From contig JAGTSE010000001.1 of the NCBI GenBank assembly GCA_018261615.1, positions 62,001 to 126,000 of the forward strand: DNA of 64,000 bases, in the 5' to 3' direction. Positions 48,166 to 58,008 of the stretch are shown here, piece after piece. The stretch's first letter is position 1; every line of letters starts with the position of its first letter. A program made the position numbers and the translations under genes. The stretch comes from Pseudomonadota bacterium. Lineage in GTDB: Bacteria; Pseudomonadota; Gammaproteobacteria; Enterobacterales; Enterobacteriaceae. Below the pieces are notes generated by a model, which worked only from the letters and a program-made list of their open reading frames with translations, ran no database searches and was not told the origin of the DNA.

Positions 48166-48190
48166 TAAAAAAAAGCCCTCCAGGGAGGGC
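48166..48190 (-). terminator. Intrinsic terminator of ogl
   Basis: On the minus strand GCCCTCC and GGAGGGC flank a two-base loop and are followed by TTTTTTTTAT. Confidence 0.92.
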
Positions 48191-48221
48191 AAGGCCAGTT
48201 ACAGAAACACCTACTCAAAAT

Positions 48222-49397
48222 TTATGCTTGCAACAAGGTGCGTTGTTCGGGAAGTTTCGCGATATAGAGCGCAGGTTTGCCGTCTTTATCTGAACTAAAC
48301 AGAATCGCACCGTCATCCGGTGTGAACGACGGATGTGGATGGGTCACCTGGCGGCTGTTGGCAAAAGTCGCCCATGAGGTGTCGTGGCGCGCCACGCGGA
48401 AATAGCTTTTTTGCGCCACGTCGAAAACATACAAATAAGGATCATTATCGATGGTGTAACCGCCGGTATCTTTCACATCTACCGGAGTACCGGAACCATC
48501 GCCAACCAGTAGCGTGCCGTCGAAATTACTCATCAGATGCGAGCAGGCAGGCATGGGCATTACAGGTTCATTCACGCCGGTATCCGGGTTGAAACGGTAA
48601 ATCATGCGGCCCTGTTTTCCCTTCAGATACGAAACATATACCAGCGCGGAACCGTTCGGCACCCAGAATTCGTGCGTGCAGCTTTCACCTTCAGCATGAT
48701 CTTTCACTTTGCGCACGTTGCTGCCGTCTTCGTTCACCAGCCACATCCGCGCGTCCACCAGATCGTGCGGGCCTTCATGGCAGAATGCGATGGTATTGTC
48801 GTCGAATGGACGGTAAATGGGATGACCGAGCCAGATTTTCTCTTCATGGATCACGCTGCTTGCGCCGCTTTCCAGATCGACACGCAGCAGGCGGCAGTGT
48901 GGCCCTTTGTGGAAGAAATCATGGAACAGTTTCCAGTCATTCAGCGGCGTCCAGTCGCTGGCGGCAATCTCGATCCCCACCAGTTTGCTGCAATCGCTAT
49001 TGGCAACCCAGGTGCCGTAACCGACCCACTCATCTGGCACGCGATAAACTTCACGCTCTGCCAGCGTCTGCAAATTCACTTCGCGCAGGGTACGATCGTT
49101 TTTCACATAGTAGAGCGTGCTGTCATCCGGAGAGAGAAAGCCACCGAAGGTGTTGTCGCCCGCGCCTTCCGTTAACTGAATGGCTTCGGCTTTGGCGATA
49201 TCCAACAGGTAGTAGTTCCAGTGCCCGTCAAATTCACCAGCGAATAACAGATGGCTGCCATCATTAAAGAAACACTTTTGATAAAAGTAATTCCGGTGAC
49301 AGGTCACTTCCGGTGGGGTTAAGCGGGTGACTTCCGCGCCGGTATCCGGATCGCGGCTTACTGCATAATTGAGTTTTACCCGCATGCCTTTCGCCAT
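48222..49397 (-). CDS. ogl: Oligogalacturonate lyase, copy 1
   Basis: This 391-residue cytoplasmic PL22 lyase cleaves digalacturonate and unsaturated digalacturonate. It has a seven-bladed propeller; characteristic segments are VTCHRNYFYQKCFFNDGSHL, DNTFGGFLSPDD, WVGYGTWVANSDCSKLVGIE, FCHEGPHDLVDARMWLVNED and VTHPHPSFTPDD, containing the His and Gln Mn-site residues. The ATG at 49397 follows AAGGAGCGAAATA; an upstream in-frame ATG adds 15 unlikely residues. A paralogue lies at 53336-54466. Confidence 0.94.
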   Translation of the reverse strand: MAKGMRVKLNYAVSRDPDTGAEVTRLTPPEVTCHRNYFYQKCFFNDGSHLLFAGEFDGHWNYYLLDIAKAEAIQLTEGAGDNTFGGFLSPDDSTLYYVKNDRTLREVNLQTLAEREVYRVPDEWVGYGTWVANSDCSKLVGIEIAASDWTPLNDWKLFHDFFHKGPHCRLLRVDLESGASSVIHEEKIWLGHPIYRPFDDNTIAFCHEGPHDLVDARMWLVNEDGSNVRKVKDHAEGESCTHEFWVPNGSALVYVSYLKGKQGRMIYRFNPDTGVNEPVMPMPACSHLMSNFDGTLLVGDGSGTPVDVKDTGGYTIDNDPYLYVFDVAQKSYFRVARHDTSWATFANSRQVTHPHPSFTPDDGAILFSSDKDGKPALYIAKLPEQRTLLQA

Positions 49398-49896
49398 TAT
49401 TTCGCTCCTTTTTCGGGTCTTCTGGGAAAGCGTGCGTCCCAATGATGACCTCTGATTCTCATAAGTTTAAAAATAGAGTGTTAAATTATCAAAACATCAT
49501 TTCATTATGTGTGATTGCTGACGCACTTTATAAGAAAATTGCAGATCTTGCGCAGAACACGGAGAGAAGAAAACGCCGGTAGAAGGCGAACTTTGATTTT
49601 AAACAGGAAAAGTGCCGATCGGCTGCCGGAATTCAAAGGTCATCTTAACTTATTGTTTGATATTATTAATTTCCAGATAAAGTCATAAAGAAAGCCATCT
49701 ATTGGCGCTGTCAACTCCAAACAATCGTGATCGCACTTACAGATTTCATAATAACTTGCAGAAAAATTGAAACGTTGTTTTATTCGTAATTGAAAACGTG
49801 TTTTAGCCGGGATAAGATGCATCTAAAGAAGAAACGGAACGACGTTCCTGGTTCCGTTTGGTGCCGTTTCGGTCAAAATTTACGTCGGAGGTAATT
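49398..49896. promoter_or_regulatory. Divergent ogl / kduI control region with KdgR-like sites
   Basis: This 499-bp gap separates ogl (minus) and kduI (plus). CAAAACATCATTTCA at 49490-49504 (11 of 14 match to the KdgR palindrome TGAAACA-N-TGTTTCA) is placed for ogl, and TGAAACGTTGTTTTA at 49768-49782 (12 of 14) is placed for kduI. A strong dyad at 49832-49859 adds a further possible operator. Confidence 0.65.
49832..49859. repeat. Inverted repeat upstream of kduI
   Basis: AAACGGAAC (49832-49840) and GTTCCGTTT (49851-49859) are perfect inverted arms, and GGAACGACGTTCC inside is itself a 13-bp palindrome. It lies 38 bp before the kduI start, so it could be an operator or a leader hairpin. Confidence 0.6.
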
Positions 49897-50733
49897 GTGG
49901 AAGTCAGACAAAGCATCCACAGTGCGCACGCCAAAACGCTGGACACCCAGGGCCTGCGCGATGAATTTTTAGTTGAAAAAGTGTTCGTTGATGACGAATA
50001 CACCATGGTCTATAGCCATATCGACCGCATCATTGTTGGCGGCATTAAGCCGGTACAGAAAAGCGTCTCTGTCGGCGGCGAAGTGGGCAAGCAACTCGGC
50101 GTGGCCTATTTCCTCGAGCGCCGCGAGCTGGGCGTCATCAACATTGGCGGCCCCGGTACCATTACCGTTGACGGCCAGTGCTATGAAATTGGTCACCGCG
50201 ATGCACTATACGTTGGCAAAGGCGCGAAAGAAGTGGTTTTCACCAGCGTCGATCGCGCAAAACCGGCAAAGTTTTATTACAACTGCGCGCCGGCACATAT
50301 GACCTTACCAACGAAAAAAGTGACCCCCCAGGATGTCGCGCCAGTCACTCTTGGCGATCCGCTCACCAGTAACCGTCGCACCATCAATAAATATTTCGTG
50401 CCGGATGTGCTGGAAACCTGCCAGTTAAGCATGGGGTTGACCGAGCTTGCGCCGGGCAACCTGTGGAATACCATGCCGTGCCATACCCATGAACGCCGCA
50501 TGGAAGTCTATTTCTACTTCAACATGGAAGAAGATGCCTGCGTCTTCCATATGATGGGGCAGCCGCAGGAAACGCGTCACATTGTGATGCATAACGAGCA
50601 GGCGGTCATTTCTCCAAGCTGGTCCATTCACTCGGGTGTCGGTACGCGTGCGTATACCTTCATCTGGGGAATGGTGGGTGAGAACCAGGTCTTTGATGAC
50701 ATGGATCACGTCGCTGTAAAAGATCTGCGCTAA
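49897..50733 (+). CDS. kduI: 5-dehydro-4-deoxy-D-glucuronate isomerase
   Basis: This 278-residue cupin-fold isomerase converts DKI (5-keto-4-deoxyuronate) to 2,5-diketo-3-deoxygluconate. The metal ligands lie in [16 protein letters not shown] (His, His, Glu) and a distal His. It matches E. coli KduI closely. The start is GTG at 49897 behind CGGAGGTAATT. Confidence 0.97.
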   Translation: MEVRQSIHSAHAKTLDTQGLRDEFLVEKVFVDDEYTMVYSHIDRIIVGGIKPVQKSVSVGGEVGKQLGVAYFLERRELGVINIGGPGTITVDGQCYEIGHRDALYVGKGAKEVVFTSVDRAKPAKFYYNCAPAHMTLPTKKVTPQDVAPVTLGDPLTSNRRTINKYFVPDVLETCQLSMGLTELAPGNLWNTMPCHTHERRMEVYFYFNMEEDACVFHMMGQPQETRHIVMHNEQAVISPSWSIHSGVGTRAYTFIWGMVGENQVFDDMDHVAVKDLR

Positions 50734-50793
50734 TTGCGGGCAGCATAAAACCATGCCTGTCCGGTACAGGCGCTGATAGATTAAGGAACTAAC

Positions 50794-51555
50794 ATGATTC
50801 TGGATGCATTTTCTCTTCAAGGTAAGGTTGCGGTGGTGAGCGGTTGTGATACCGGTCTGGGTCAGGGGATGGCGCTGGGCCTGGCGGAAGCGGGTTGCGA
50901 CATTGTCGGTATCAACATTGTTGAACCAACAGAAACCATCGAGCGCGTGACCGCCCTGGGCCGTCGTTTTCTCAGCCTGACCGCCGATCTGCGTCAGATC
51001 GACGGCATTCCGGCTCTGCTGGAGCGTGCGGTTGCCGAGTTTGGCAAAATCGACATTCTGGTTAATAACGCCGGTTTGATTCGCCGTGAAGACGCGATCA
51101 ACTTCAGCGAGAAAGACTGGGACGACGTCATGAACCTGAACATCAAGAGCGTATTCTTTATGTCCCAGGCTGCGGCAAAACACTTCATCGCACAAGGAAA
51201 CGGTGGCAAGATCATCAACATTGCTTCCATGCTCTCCTTCCAGGGTGGCATCCGCGTTCCGTCTTACACCGCCTCAAAAAGCGGCGTGATGGGCGTAACC
51301 CGTCTGCTGGCAAACGAATGGGCGAAGCACAATATCAACGTCAACGCGATTGCGCCGGGCTACATGGCGACCAATAACACCCAGCAACTGCGCGCCGACG
51401 AGCAGCGCAGCGCCGAGATCCTCGATCGTATCCCTGCAGCGCGTTGGGGTTTGCCGAGCGATCTGAAAGGGCCTGTGGTGTTCCTCGCGTCGAAAGCAGC
51501 TGACTACATCAACGGTTACACCGTGGCTGTTGATGGCGGCTGGCTGGCACGTTAA
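50794..51555 (+). CDS. kduD: 2-dehydro-3-deoxy-D-gluconate 5-dehydrogenase
   Basis: This 253-residue short-chain dehydrogenase reduces 2,5-diketo-3-deoxygluconate to KDG. It has the nucleotide motif VSGCDTGLGQGMALG, LVNNAGLIRREDA and the catalytic YTASKSG after the SM-type Ser. It lies 60 bp after kduI in the kduI-kduD operon. Confidence 0.97.
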   Translation: MILDAFSLQGKVAVVSGCDTGLGQGMALGLAEAGCDIVGINIVEPTETIERVTALGRRFLSLTADLRQIDGIPALLERAVAEFGKIDILVNNAGLIRREDAINFSEKDWDDVMNLNIKSVFFMSQAAAKHFIAQGNGGKIINIASMLSFQGGIRVPSYTASKSGVMGVTRLLANEWAKHNINVNAIAPGYMATNNTQQLRADEQRSAEILDRIPAARWGLPSDLKGPVVFLASKAADYINGYTVAVDGGWLAR

Positions 51556-51578
51556 TTTGCCTGCCGGAGCCTGATAAA

Positions 51579-51603
51579 ACCTGCCTGCGGGCAGGTTTTT
51601 TTA
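51579..51603 (+). terminator. Intrinsic terminator of kduID
   Basis: ACCTGCC and GGGCAGGT stem with a short loop, followed by seven T residues. Confidence 0.93.
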
Positions 51604-51870
51604 TACCTGCATAATATTTGTCCATATGTATTTAATTGAAAAATCCATATCTATTTCTACTGAAATCACACTCTTATTTATAAATTATAAATAAATTAGA
51701 TAGTTAAAATTAGTTTAGTGCTTAAACTATATTTTCAAAATTGTAAACTCCATCACAAAACACAATGCCATAGCGAGTTTATCCATATCTTCGCGAATTC
51801 CTCACTGACGCTTCCTGCAATTACAGGCTTACTTTCATAGAACATCTTACTTTGTGCAGGCAGGGAAAAA
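51604..51870 (+). promoter_or_regulatory. araE promoter with CRP and AraC sites
   Basis: A CRP-like site TGTAA-N6-TCACA lies at 51742-51757. An AraC-type half site TAGCGAGTTTATCCATA lies at 51771-51787, close to the I1 sequence of E. coli arabinose promoters. CTGACG at 51805-51810 matches the araBAD -35 box, with a TTACTT-type -10 about 18 bp on. This supports arabinose and catabolite control. Confidence 0.78.
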
Positions 51871-53289
51871 ATGGCTTCTATCAGTAATGACTCTGTAATA
51901 CTTCCGCGTACGTTGCGTGATACCCGGCGGATGAACCTGTTTGTTTCTGTTTCGGCAGCGGTCGCCGGGCTGTTGTTTGGCCTTGATATCGGCGTGATCG
52001 CCGGTGCGCTGCCGTTTATTACCGATCATTTTGTGTTGAGCAGTCGCCTGCAAGAGTGGGTGGTGAGCAGCATGATGCTCGGCGCGGCGCTGGGCGCGTT
52101 GTTTAACGGCTGGCTCTCGTTCCGCCTGGGGCGTAAATACAGTCTGATGGCTGGTGCAGTGCTGTTTGTTGCCGGTTCACTCGGTTCAGCGTTTGCTGGT
52201 AGTGTGGAAATGCTGCTCCTTTCGCGCGTGCTGTTGGGCGTTGCGGTGGGGATTGCCTCTTACACTGCACCGCTCTATCTCTCTGAAATGGCAAGCGAAA
52301 ACGTGCGTGGCAAGATGATCAGTATGTACCAGTTGATGGTAACGCTAGGGATTGTGCTGGCGTTCCTCTCCGATACCGCGTTCAGCTACAGCGGCAACTG
52401 GCGGGCGATGCTCGGCGTGCTGGCGTTGCCGGCGGTGCTGTTGATTATTTTGGTGATTTTCCTCCCCAACAGCCCACGCTGGCTGGCGCAAAAAGGGCGT
52501 CATATCGAAGCGGAAGAGGTGCTGCGTATGCTGCGCGATACCTCGGAAAAAGCCCGCGAGGAGCTGAACGAGATCCGCGAAAGCCTGAAACTGAAACAGG
52601 GCGGTTTCCAGCTATTTAAAGCCAACCGCAATGTGCGACGCGCCGTTTTCCTCGGCATGTTATTGCAGGCGATGCAGCAGTTTACCGGCATGAACATCAT
52701 CATGTATTACGCGCCGCGCATCTTTAAAATGGCCGGTTTTACGACCACTGAGGAGCAGATGATCGCCACGCTGGTGGTCGGGCTGACCTTTATGTTCGCC
52801 ACCTTTATCGCGGTGTTTACGGTGGATAAAGCGGGGCGTAAACCGGCGCTGAAAATTGGTTTCAGCGTGATGGCAATTGGCACGCTGATCCTCGGTTACT
52901 GCCTGATGCAGTTTGATAACGGCACGGCGTCCAGCAGCTTATCCTGGCTGTCGGTCGGTATGACCATGATGTGCATTGCCGGGTATGCGATGAGCGCCGC
53001 GCCGGTCGTGTGGATCTTGTGTTCGGAGATCCAGCCGCTGAAATGCCGCGACTTTGGTATTACCTGTTCCACCACCACTAACTGGGTGTCGAACATGATT
53101 ATTGGCGCGAGTTTCCTGACGTTGCTGGATGCGATTGGCGCGGCCGGGACGTTCTGGCTCTATACGGCGCTGAATCTGGCGTTTGTCGGCGTCACGTTCT
53201 GGCTGGTGCCAGAAACCAAAAACGTCACGCTGGAGCATATCGAGCGTCGTCTGATGTCCGGCGAGAAACTGCGGGATATTGGGATTTAG
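51871..53289 (+). CDS. araE: L-arabinose/proton symporter AraE
   Basis: This 472-residue MFS sugar transporter has 12 membrane segments, closely matching E. coli AraE. It has [14 protein letters not shown] in TM1, the GRKYSLM loop, PNSPRWL, the [18 protein letters not shown] block in TM7 and [12 protein letters not shown] near the C terminus. It sits between kduD and the second ogl, its conserved place next to kduD. Confidence 0.96.
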   Translation: MASISNDSVILPRTLRDTRRMNLFVSVSAAVAGLLFGLDIGVIAGALPFITDHFVLSSRLQEWVVSSMMLGAALGALFNGWLSFRLGRKYSLMAGAVLFVAGSLGSAFAGSVEMLLLSRVLLGVAVGIASYTAPLYLSEMASENVRGKMISMYQLMVTLGIVLAFLSDTAFSYSGNWRAMLGVLALPAVLLIILVIFLPNSPRWLAQKGRHIEAEEVLRMLRDTSEKAREELNEIRESLKLKQGGFQLFKANRNVRRAVFLGMLLQAMQQFTGMNIIMYYAPRIFKMAGFTTTEEQMIATLVVGLTFMFATFIAVFTVDKAGRKPALKIGFSVMAIGTLILGYCLMQFDNGTASSSLSWLSVGMTMMCIAGYAMSAAPVVWILCSEIQPLKCRDFGITCSTTTNWVSNMIIGASFLTLLDAIGAAGTFWLYTALNLAFVGVTFWLVPETKNVTLEHIERRLMSGEKLRDIGI

Positions 53290-53298
53290 TGGTGTGAA

Positions 53299-53330
53299 AT
53301 TGCCCGGTAAGCGTAGCGCCACCGGGCAAT
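53299..53330. repeat. REP-type palindrome between araE and ogl copy 2
   Basis: TTGCCCGGT and ACCGGGCAA flank AAGCGTAGCGCC. The REP-like dyad lies between convergent genes and probably shields both 3' ends. Confidence 0.82.
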
Positions 53331-53335
53331 AACAA

Positions 53336-54466
53336 TTACACCCGCGCCAGATAGAGCGCAGGCATTCCTTCGGCATCCGAGGTGTACAGCACCCACTGAT
53401 TATCCGGCGTAAACGATGGATGCGGATGCGTCACCTGACGGTCGCCGTCCAGCACTTTCCAGCTACTGTTATGCTGGCAAATCGCTGTCTGCTCGCCGCT
53501 GTTGATATTGAAAACCCAGATAAACGGATCGTTAAGATGAATATCGCCGGTATGGTGCGGCGCGCCATCGCCGACTACCAGGCTGCCGTCTTCATTACTC
53601 ATCAGGTGTGAGCAGGGCGGGATTGCCATTAATTGGTGGTTTTCCAGCGTGCGCGGATCGGCGCTGTAGAGATAACGGCGCGGATCGTTTTCCTGATGCG
53701 CCACGTAATAGAGCGCGGAGCCGTCCGGTACCCAGAATTCATGGGTAAAGCTTTCTCCCGGCTGATGCTGGCGTACTTTGCGCAGGTTGCTGCCATCTTC
53801 ATTAATCAGCCACATGCGCGCATCAATCACATCGCGCGGCCCTTCATGACAAAATGCCACAGTTGAGTCATCAAACGGACGGTAAATCGGGTGCCCCAGC
53901 CAGCGTTTTTCCTGCAACAACGTGTCGCGTTTGCCGCTGTGTAAATCAATGCGGATCAACCTGCATTCCGGCTGCGTAAAGTAGAAGTCGCGGAATTTTT
54001 GCCAGTCGGTCAGCGGTTGCCAGTCGCTTTTCTTTATTTCGATACCAACCAGTTTTGTGCAGGCGGAATTCGCCACCCAGGTGCCGTAAGCTACCCAGTC
54101 GTCATCCACCTGATAAACGATGTGCTCTTCCAGCGTGTGCAGATCAACGCGCCGCAATTCGCGGCTGTTTTTCACATACCACAGCGAACGATCGTCTGCC
54201 GATAAAAAGCCGCCGAAAGTATTATCCCCGGAGCCTTCGGTTAACTGTGTTGCTTCGTGACGGGCGAGATCCAGCAAATAGTAATTCCAGTGCCCCTCAA
54301 ACGCGCCGCCGAAGAGGAGTTTCCCGCCGTCGCGGGTAAAACATTTTTGGTAGAAGTAATTACGGTGACAAATAATATGCGGCGGCGTCAGGCGGATAAC
54401 CTCGTGCCCCGTTTTTTCATCGTGTTGGCGACGGAAGGTGAGTTGAACAATTTTCCCCTTTGCCAT
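53336..54466 (-). CDS. ogl: Oligogalacturonate lyase, copy 2
   Basis: This 376-residue paralogue of the first Ogl shares its blocks: ICHRNYFYQKCFTRDGGKLL, DNTFGGFLSADD, WVAYGTWVANSACTKLVGIE, FCHEGPRDVIDARMWLINED and VTHPHPSFTPDN. It is distinctly diverged rather than a recent duplication. It is the last gene after togMNAB on the same strand, 65 bp downstream of togB, and is probably cotranscribed. The ATG follows AAGGAGCAGCAG. Confidence 0.93.
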   Translation of the reverse strand: MAKGKIVQLTFRRQHDEKTGHEVIRLTPPHIICHRNYFYQKCFTRDGGKLLFGGAFEGHWNYYLLDLARHEATQLTEGSGDNTFGGFLSADDRSLWYVKNSRELRRVDLHTLEEHIVYQVDDDWVAYGTWVANSACTKLVGIEIKKSDWQPLTDWQKFRDFYFTQPECRLIRIDLHSGKRDTLLQEKRWLGHPIYRPFDDSTVAFCHEGPRDVIDARMWLINEDGSNLRKVRQHQPGESFTHEFWVPDGSALYYVAHQENDPRRYLYSADPRTLENHQLMAIPPCSHLMSNEDGSLVVGDGAPHHTGDIHLNDPFIWVFNINSGEQTAICQHNSSWKVLDGDRQVTHPHPSFTPDNQWVLYTSDAEGMPALYLARV

Positions 54467-54531
54467 CTGCTGCTCCTTAGATAAAAAATACCCTGCCGTG
54501 GGCGGGCAGGGTATGTCGTGATGGAAAAACG

Positions 54532-55821
54532 TTAGCGCATCGCGCGTTTCAGGATACGTTCAGCCTGGCGCTGGAAGTCAGCGGCCGTTTCTTCCACGGA
54601 TTTCTGACCATAATCGATGTACTGAATCGCTGTGCCGAACTGGGCAACAATTTGCGGATCGTCAAAGTACGGCGAAACAGAGAGTTTGGTCGGCAGAGAC
54701 TGCGCCATGCGCAGACCCGCCACCGATGGATCGCTCTCTTTGATCGCACCGTTGGCGGTCAGCGTTTGCACTGCGGCTTTGCTCAGCGGCACACCACGCT
54801 CCAGACCCAGCGCTTCCACACCCTCTTTGCTGTTGAGCAGGAAGTTGATCACCTCTGCTGCTTCTTTCGGATGTTTGGTGGATTTACCAATCGACAACAT
54901 CTGCGCCGGTTTGAAGAACAGACCCGCGTCTGTTGCGCCTGGCAACATCGGGTAATCACCCAGTACCAGTTTGGCTGGTGGCTTCAGGTTGTCGGAATAT
55001 TTGGTGATGGTAGAGTTCCACATATAAGTACCGGCCCATTCACCTTCGATCCACGGCTTCATCTCATACATGTTGCTCTTACCGAACGACGCGTAATATT
55101 TGGTGTCCGGCATGACGTGGCTATCGACCAGTTTTTTATACATCTGGAAGAATTCCACCCACTGCTCGCGGCTGTAGCTGAATTTCTTCGCTTTTTCGTC
55201 AACGGCCGGAATGTTGTACTTCTGCACCATGTAAGAGTTCAGCAGCGCCAGCGTATCCTGGTGCTCCAGCACCACCGGGTAATACTGTTTGCCGAGCTTG
55301 CTTTCGAAGGTTTTGCCTGCGGCTAACAGTTCATCCCAGGTTTTCGGGAAGGCGACGCCCGCTTTTTTCCACTGCTCATCGTTAAAGTAGAAGACGCGCG
55401 CGGTAACAGAGATCGGAATGCCGTTCAGCTTGCCGTCAATGGTGGTGGATTGCAGCTCTTTGGCGTCGAACTGGCTCAAATCGATAATGTCTTTTACCTT
55501 ATTCAGGTCGTAGAAGCCTTCGCCGTTTTTCGAGAAAATCGGCAACCAGTTCCAGTTGGTTTGCATCACATCCGGTTCGGTGCCGCCAGCGATTTGCGTG
55601 GTCAGACGGGAGAGGTGGCCGTCCCAGCCGGTATATTCGGATTTAACGTTGATGTTCGGATGCTGTTTGTGAAACTCTTCCAGCGCTTTTAATGTGACCT
55701 GATGACGGCCATTGCCCCCCCACCAGGACATACGCAAGTCAACATTATCAGCAGCAGTTGCGGGTACAGCGCACATGCCCAAAGTTGCGGAGATAACGGC
55801 GCCTATAAGCACTTTTTTCAT
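54532..55821 (-). CDS. togB: Oligogalacturonide ABC transporter, binding protein
   Basis: This 429-residue periplasmic binding protein has a type I signal peptide (MKKVLIGAVISATLGMCAVP, cut after ATA) and the family 1 solute-binding pattern (VDLRMSWWGGNGRHQVTLKA, TQIAGGTEPDVMQTNW, EGEWAGTYMWN). Gene order and neighbours (kdgM, ogl, kdgF) support the TogB assignment as in Dickeya. It is separated from togA by a degenerate ERIC. Confidence 0.88.
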   Translation of the reverse strand: MKKVLIGAVISATLGMCAVPATAADNVDLRMSWWGGNGRHQVTLKALEEFHKQHPNINVKSEYTGWDGHLSRLTTQIAGGTEPDVMQTNWNWLPIFSKNGEGFYDLNKVKDIIDLSQFDAKELQSTTIDGKLNGIPISVTARVFYFNDEQWKKAGVAFPKTWDELLAAGKTFESKLGKQYYPVVLEHQDTLALLNSYMVQKYNIPAVDEKAKKFSYSREQWVEFFQMYKKLVDSHVMPDTKYYASFGKSNMYEMKPWIEGEWAGTYMWNSTITKYSDNLKPPAKLVLGDYPMLPGATDAGLFFKPAQMLSIGKSTKHPKEAAEVINFLLNSKEGVEALGLERGVPLSKAAVQTLTANGAIKESDPSVAGLRMAQSLPTKLSVSPYFDDPQIVAQFGTAIQYIDYGQKSVEETAADFQRQAERILKRAMR

Positions 55822-55849
55822 TTTTATACTCCAGAGTTTGTTTAAACTT

Positions 55850-55962
55850 TATTCTTCAGGCTGCCGCTTTGTTGACTGCGCCTGCGCACCCCGGTCACTT
55901 ACTGATATAAGTTCGCGGGGATGCACCGACTTGCCGCCTCGGCACATCCCGAAGGATTTCGT
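55850..55962 (-). repeat. Degenerate ERIC between togA and togB
   Basis: The segment GCGCACCCCGGTCACTTACT followed by GATATAAGTTCGCGGGGATG and CACCGACTTGCCGCCTCGGC follows the ERIC core with substitutions and diverged ends. It lies inside the operon, where ERIC transcripts can fold into a long hairpin and change downstream stability. Confidence 0.65.
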
Positions 55963-55965
55963 TTT

Positions 55966-57093
55966 TTATAGGGAAATGTTCTGTTCTGTTTTTGCGTCAA
56001 AAATATGACACTTATTCATATCAAACTTAAAATACACCTTCCGATGAAGTCCCTTTGCAATCATTGGCTTAGCTTCATCGGAAGGAATTCGTGCCGTTAA
56101 TTCGTAGCCAGCAACTTTCAGGTAAATAAAGAACTCGTGCCCCATGTTTTCGACACGCACCAGATCGCCGCTGCCGCAGTCTTCATCAAACGGCTCATCG
56201 GCAACGGAGACAAATTCCGGACGCACACCGAAGAACACCTCTTTGTCAACATAGCCCGCGACTTTCTCCTGCTGACGGGCATTCAGCGCCAGCGTTTCGT
56301 GGCCAAGGGTGATATGCAGTTGCTCGCCCTTTTTCACAATTTTTGCCGGTTTGATGTTCATTTCTGGCGCGCCGATAAAGCCCGCCACGAACATGTTTTT
56401 CGGGTAGTGATAGAGGTTGTCCGGGGTATCGACCTGCATGATATGGCCGAGCTTCATCACGCAGATGCGATCGCCCATGGTCATCGCTTCGGTCTGATCG
56501 TGGGTGACATACACGGTAGTTGCCGGTTTACCGGATTTCTTCAGTTGCTTGTGCAGGTCGGAAATACGGATGCGCATGGAGGCGCGCAGTTTGGCGTCGA
56601 GGTTCGACAGCGGTTCGTCGAACAGGAATACATCCGGTTTTTTCACTATCGCGCGGCCGACCGCCACACGCTGCGCCTGGCCGCCGGAAAGTTGACGTGG
56701 CAGTCGGTCCATCAGCTCTTCCAGTTCGAGGATTTTCGCCGCTTCATCCACCTGTTTGGTGATCTCATCTTTCGGCAACTTGCTCAGCTTCAGGCCGAAG
56801 GCGAGGTTTTCCCGCACGGTCATATGCGGGTAGAGCGCGTAGTTCTGGAACACCATGGCAATACCGCGTGCCTTCGGTGCGAGGTTATTGACGATCTTCT
56901 CGCCGATGCGCACTTCGCCACCGCTGATGGTTTCAAGGCCTGCCAGCATGCGTAGGGTGGTGGATTTGGCGCAGCCGCTTGGTCCGACAATCACCATAAA
57001 TTCACCGTCGGCAATTTTCAGGTCGATACCATGTACCGCTTTGAAACCGTTGGAGTAGACTTTTTCCAGTTTGTTGAAAATCACTTCAGCCAT
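55966..57093 (-). CDS. togA: Oligogalacturonide ABC transporter, ATPase
   Basis: This 375-residue MalK/UgpC-type ATPase has Walker A VGPSGCAKSTTLRMLAG, signature LSGGQAQRVAVGRAIV, Walker B VFLFDEPLSNLD, switch His VYVTHDQTEAMTMGDR and a C-terminal TOBE/OB regulatory domain. The Walker A Cys-Ala variant of Gly is common in this group. It lies 12 bp after togN. Confidence 0.9.
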   Translation of the reverse strand: MAEVIFNKLEKVYSNGFKAVHGIDLKIADGEFMVIVGPSGCAKSTTLRMLAGLETISGGEVRIGEKIVNNLAPKARGIAMVFQNYALYPHMTVRENLAFGLKLSKLPKDEITKQVDEAAKILELEELMDRLPRQLSGGQAQRVAVGRAIVKKPDVFLFDEPLSNLDAKLRASMRIRISDLHKQLKKSGKPATTVYVTHDQTEAMTMGDRICVMKLGHIMQVDTPDNLYHYPKNMFVAGFIGAPEMNIKPAKIVKKGEQLHITLGHETLALNARQQEKVAGYVDKEVFFGVRPEFVSVADEPFDEDCGSGDLVRVENMGHEFFIYLKVAGYELTARIPSDEAKPMIAKGLHRKVYFKFDMNKCHIFDAKTEQNISL

Positions 57094-57105
57094 GATACTT
57101 CCCTC

Positions 57106-58008
57106 TTAACCTTTAATTCCGCTGCTGGTTACGCCCTGTACGAAGTAGCGTTGTGCCAGGAAGAAGACAATGATGGACGGCAGAATGGAGATACTCGCCA
57201 TTGCCAGAATTTCGTTCCATGGAGCACCTTCGGTCACGTCGATGGACATTTTCAGCGCCAGTGCAATCGGGTATTTATCCACGCTGTAGACGTAAATCAG
57301 CGGCCCAATAAAGTCGTTCATTGACCACATGAACTGGAACAGTGCGACGGAGATAATGGCCGGTTTCAGGATCGGCACCACCACATACCACAGCACCTGC
57401 CAGGAGTTACACCCGTCGATCTGCGCCGCTTCTTCCATGTCGCGCGGCACGCCGCGTAAGAACTGAATCAACATAAAGACGAAGAAACCTTGCGTGGCGA
57501 AAGCCAGCGGCAGATAGAGCGGCATATAGCTGTTAAGCATGCCCATTTCACGGAACATCAGGTACTGCGGGATCAGCAACACGGTGCTCGGCAGCAGCAT
57601 GGTGGCGATCAGCGTACCGAACCAGAAGTTCTTCCACGGGATCTCAAAGCGGGCGAAACCGTAAGCCACCACTGTTGAGGAGATGATCGTCAGGATCACT
57701 TTCGGGATCACATACTTAAAGGTGTTCAGCATGTAATGCCCGAAGGTGTACTCCGTTCCGGTTTTCCAGCCGTTGATAAAACCGTCCCACGTTGCGTGCG
57801 TAGGCCACAGCCCCAGCGTGGTGAAGATTTCGTGGTTCGGTTTGAACGACGCAGAGAACATCCACGCCAGCGGATAAAGCATTAACAGGCCGACAAAGAG
57901 CAGGATCGTATAGCGTATCCAGGCGCTGATTTTCTCGCGGCGCAGGGTGCGCGCTACTTCACGTTCGGCTTCCTTCATGCCCGGCGTGAGATGTTGTATA
58001 TCAGCCAT
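57106..58008 (-). CDS. togN: Oligogalacturonide ABC transporter, permease N
   Basis: This 300-residue MalG-type permease has six membrane segments and the EAA motif MEEAAQIDGCNSWQVLWYVV near residue 208. The ATG at 58008 (MADIQHLTPGMKEAEREVAR) follows AGGGAGGCAAAA and overlaps togM by 8 bp. Confidence 0.9.
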   Translation of the reverse strand: MADIQHLTPGMKEAEREVARTLRREKISAWIRYTILLFVGLLMLYPLAWMFSASFKPNHEIFTTLGLWPTHATWDGFINGWKTGTEYTFGHYMLNTFKYVIPKVILTIISSTVVAYGFARFEIPWKNFWFGTLIATMLLPSTVLLIPQYLMFREMGMLNSYMPLYLPLAFATQGFFVFMLIQFLRGVPRDMEEAAQIDGCNSWQVLWYVVVPILKPAIISVALFQFMWSMNDFIGPLIYVYSVDKYPIALALKMSIDVTEGAPWNEILAMASISILPSIIVFFLAQRYFVQGVTSSGIKG

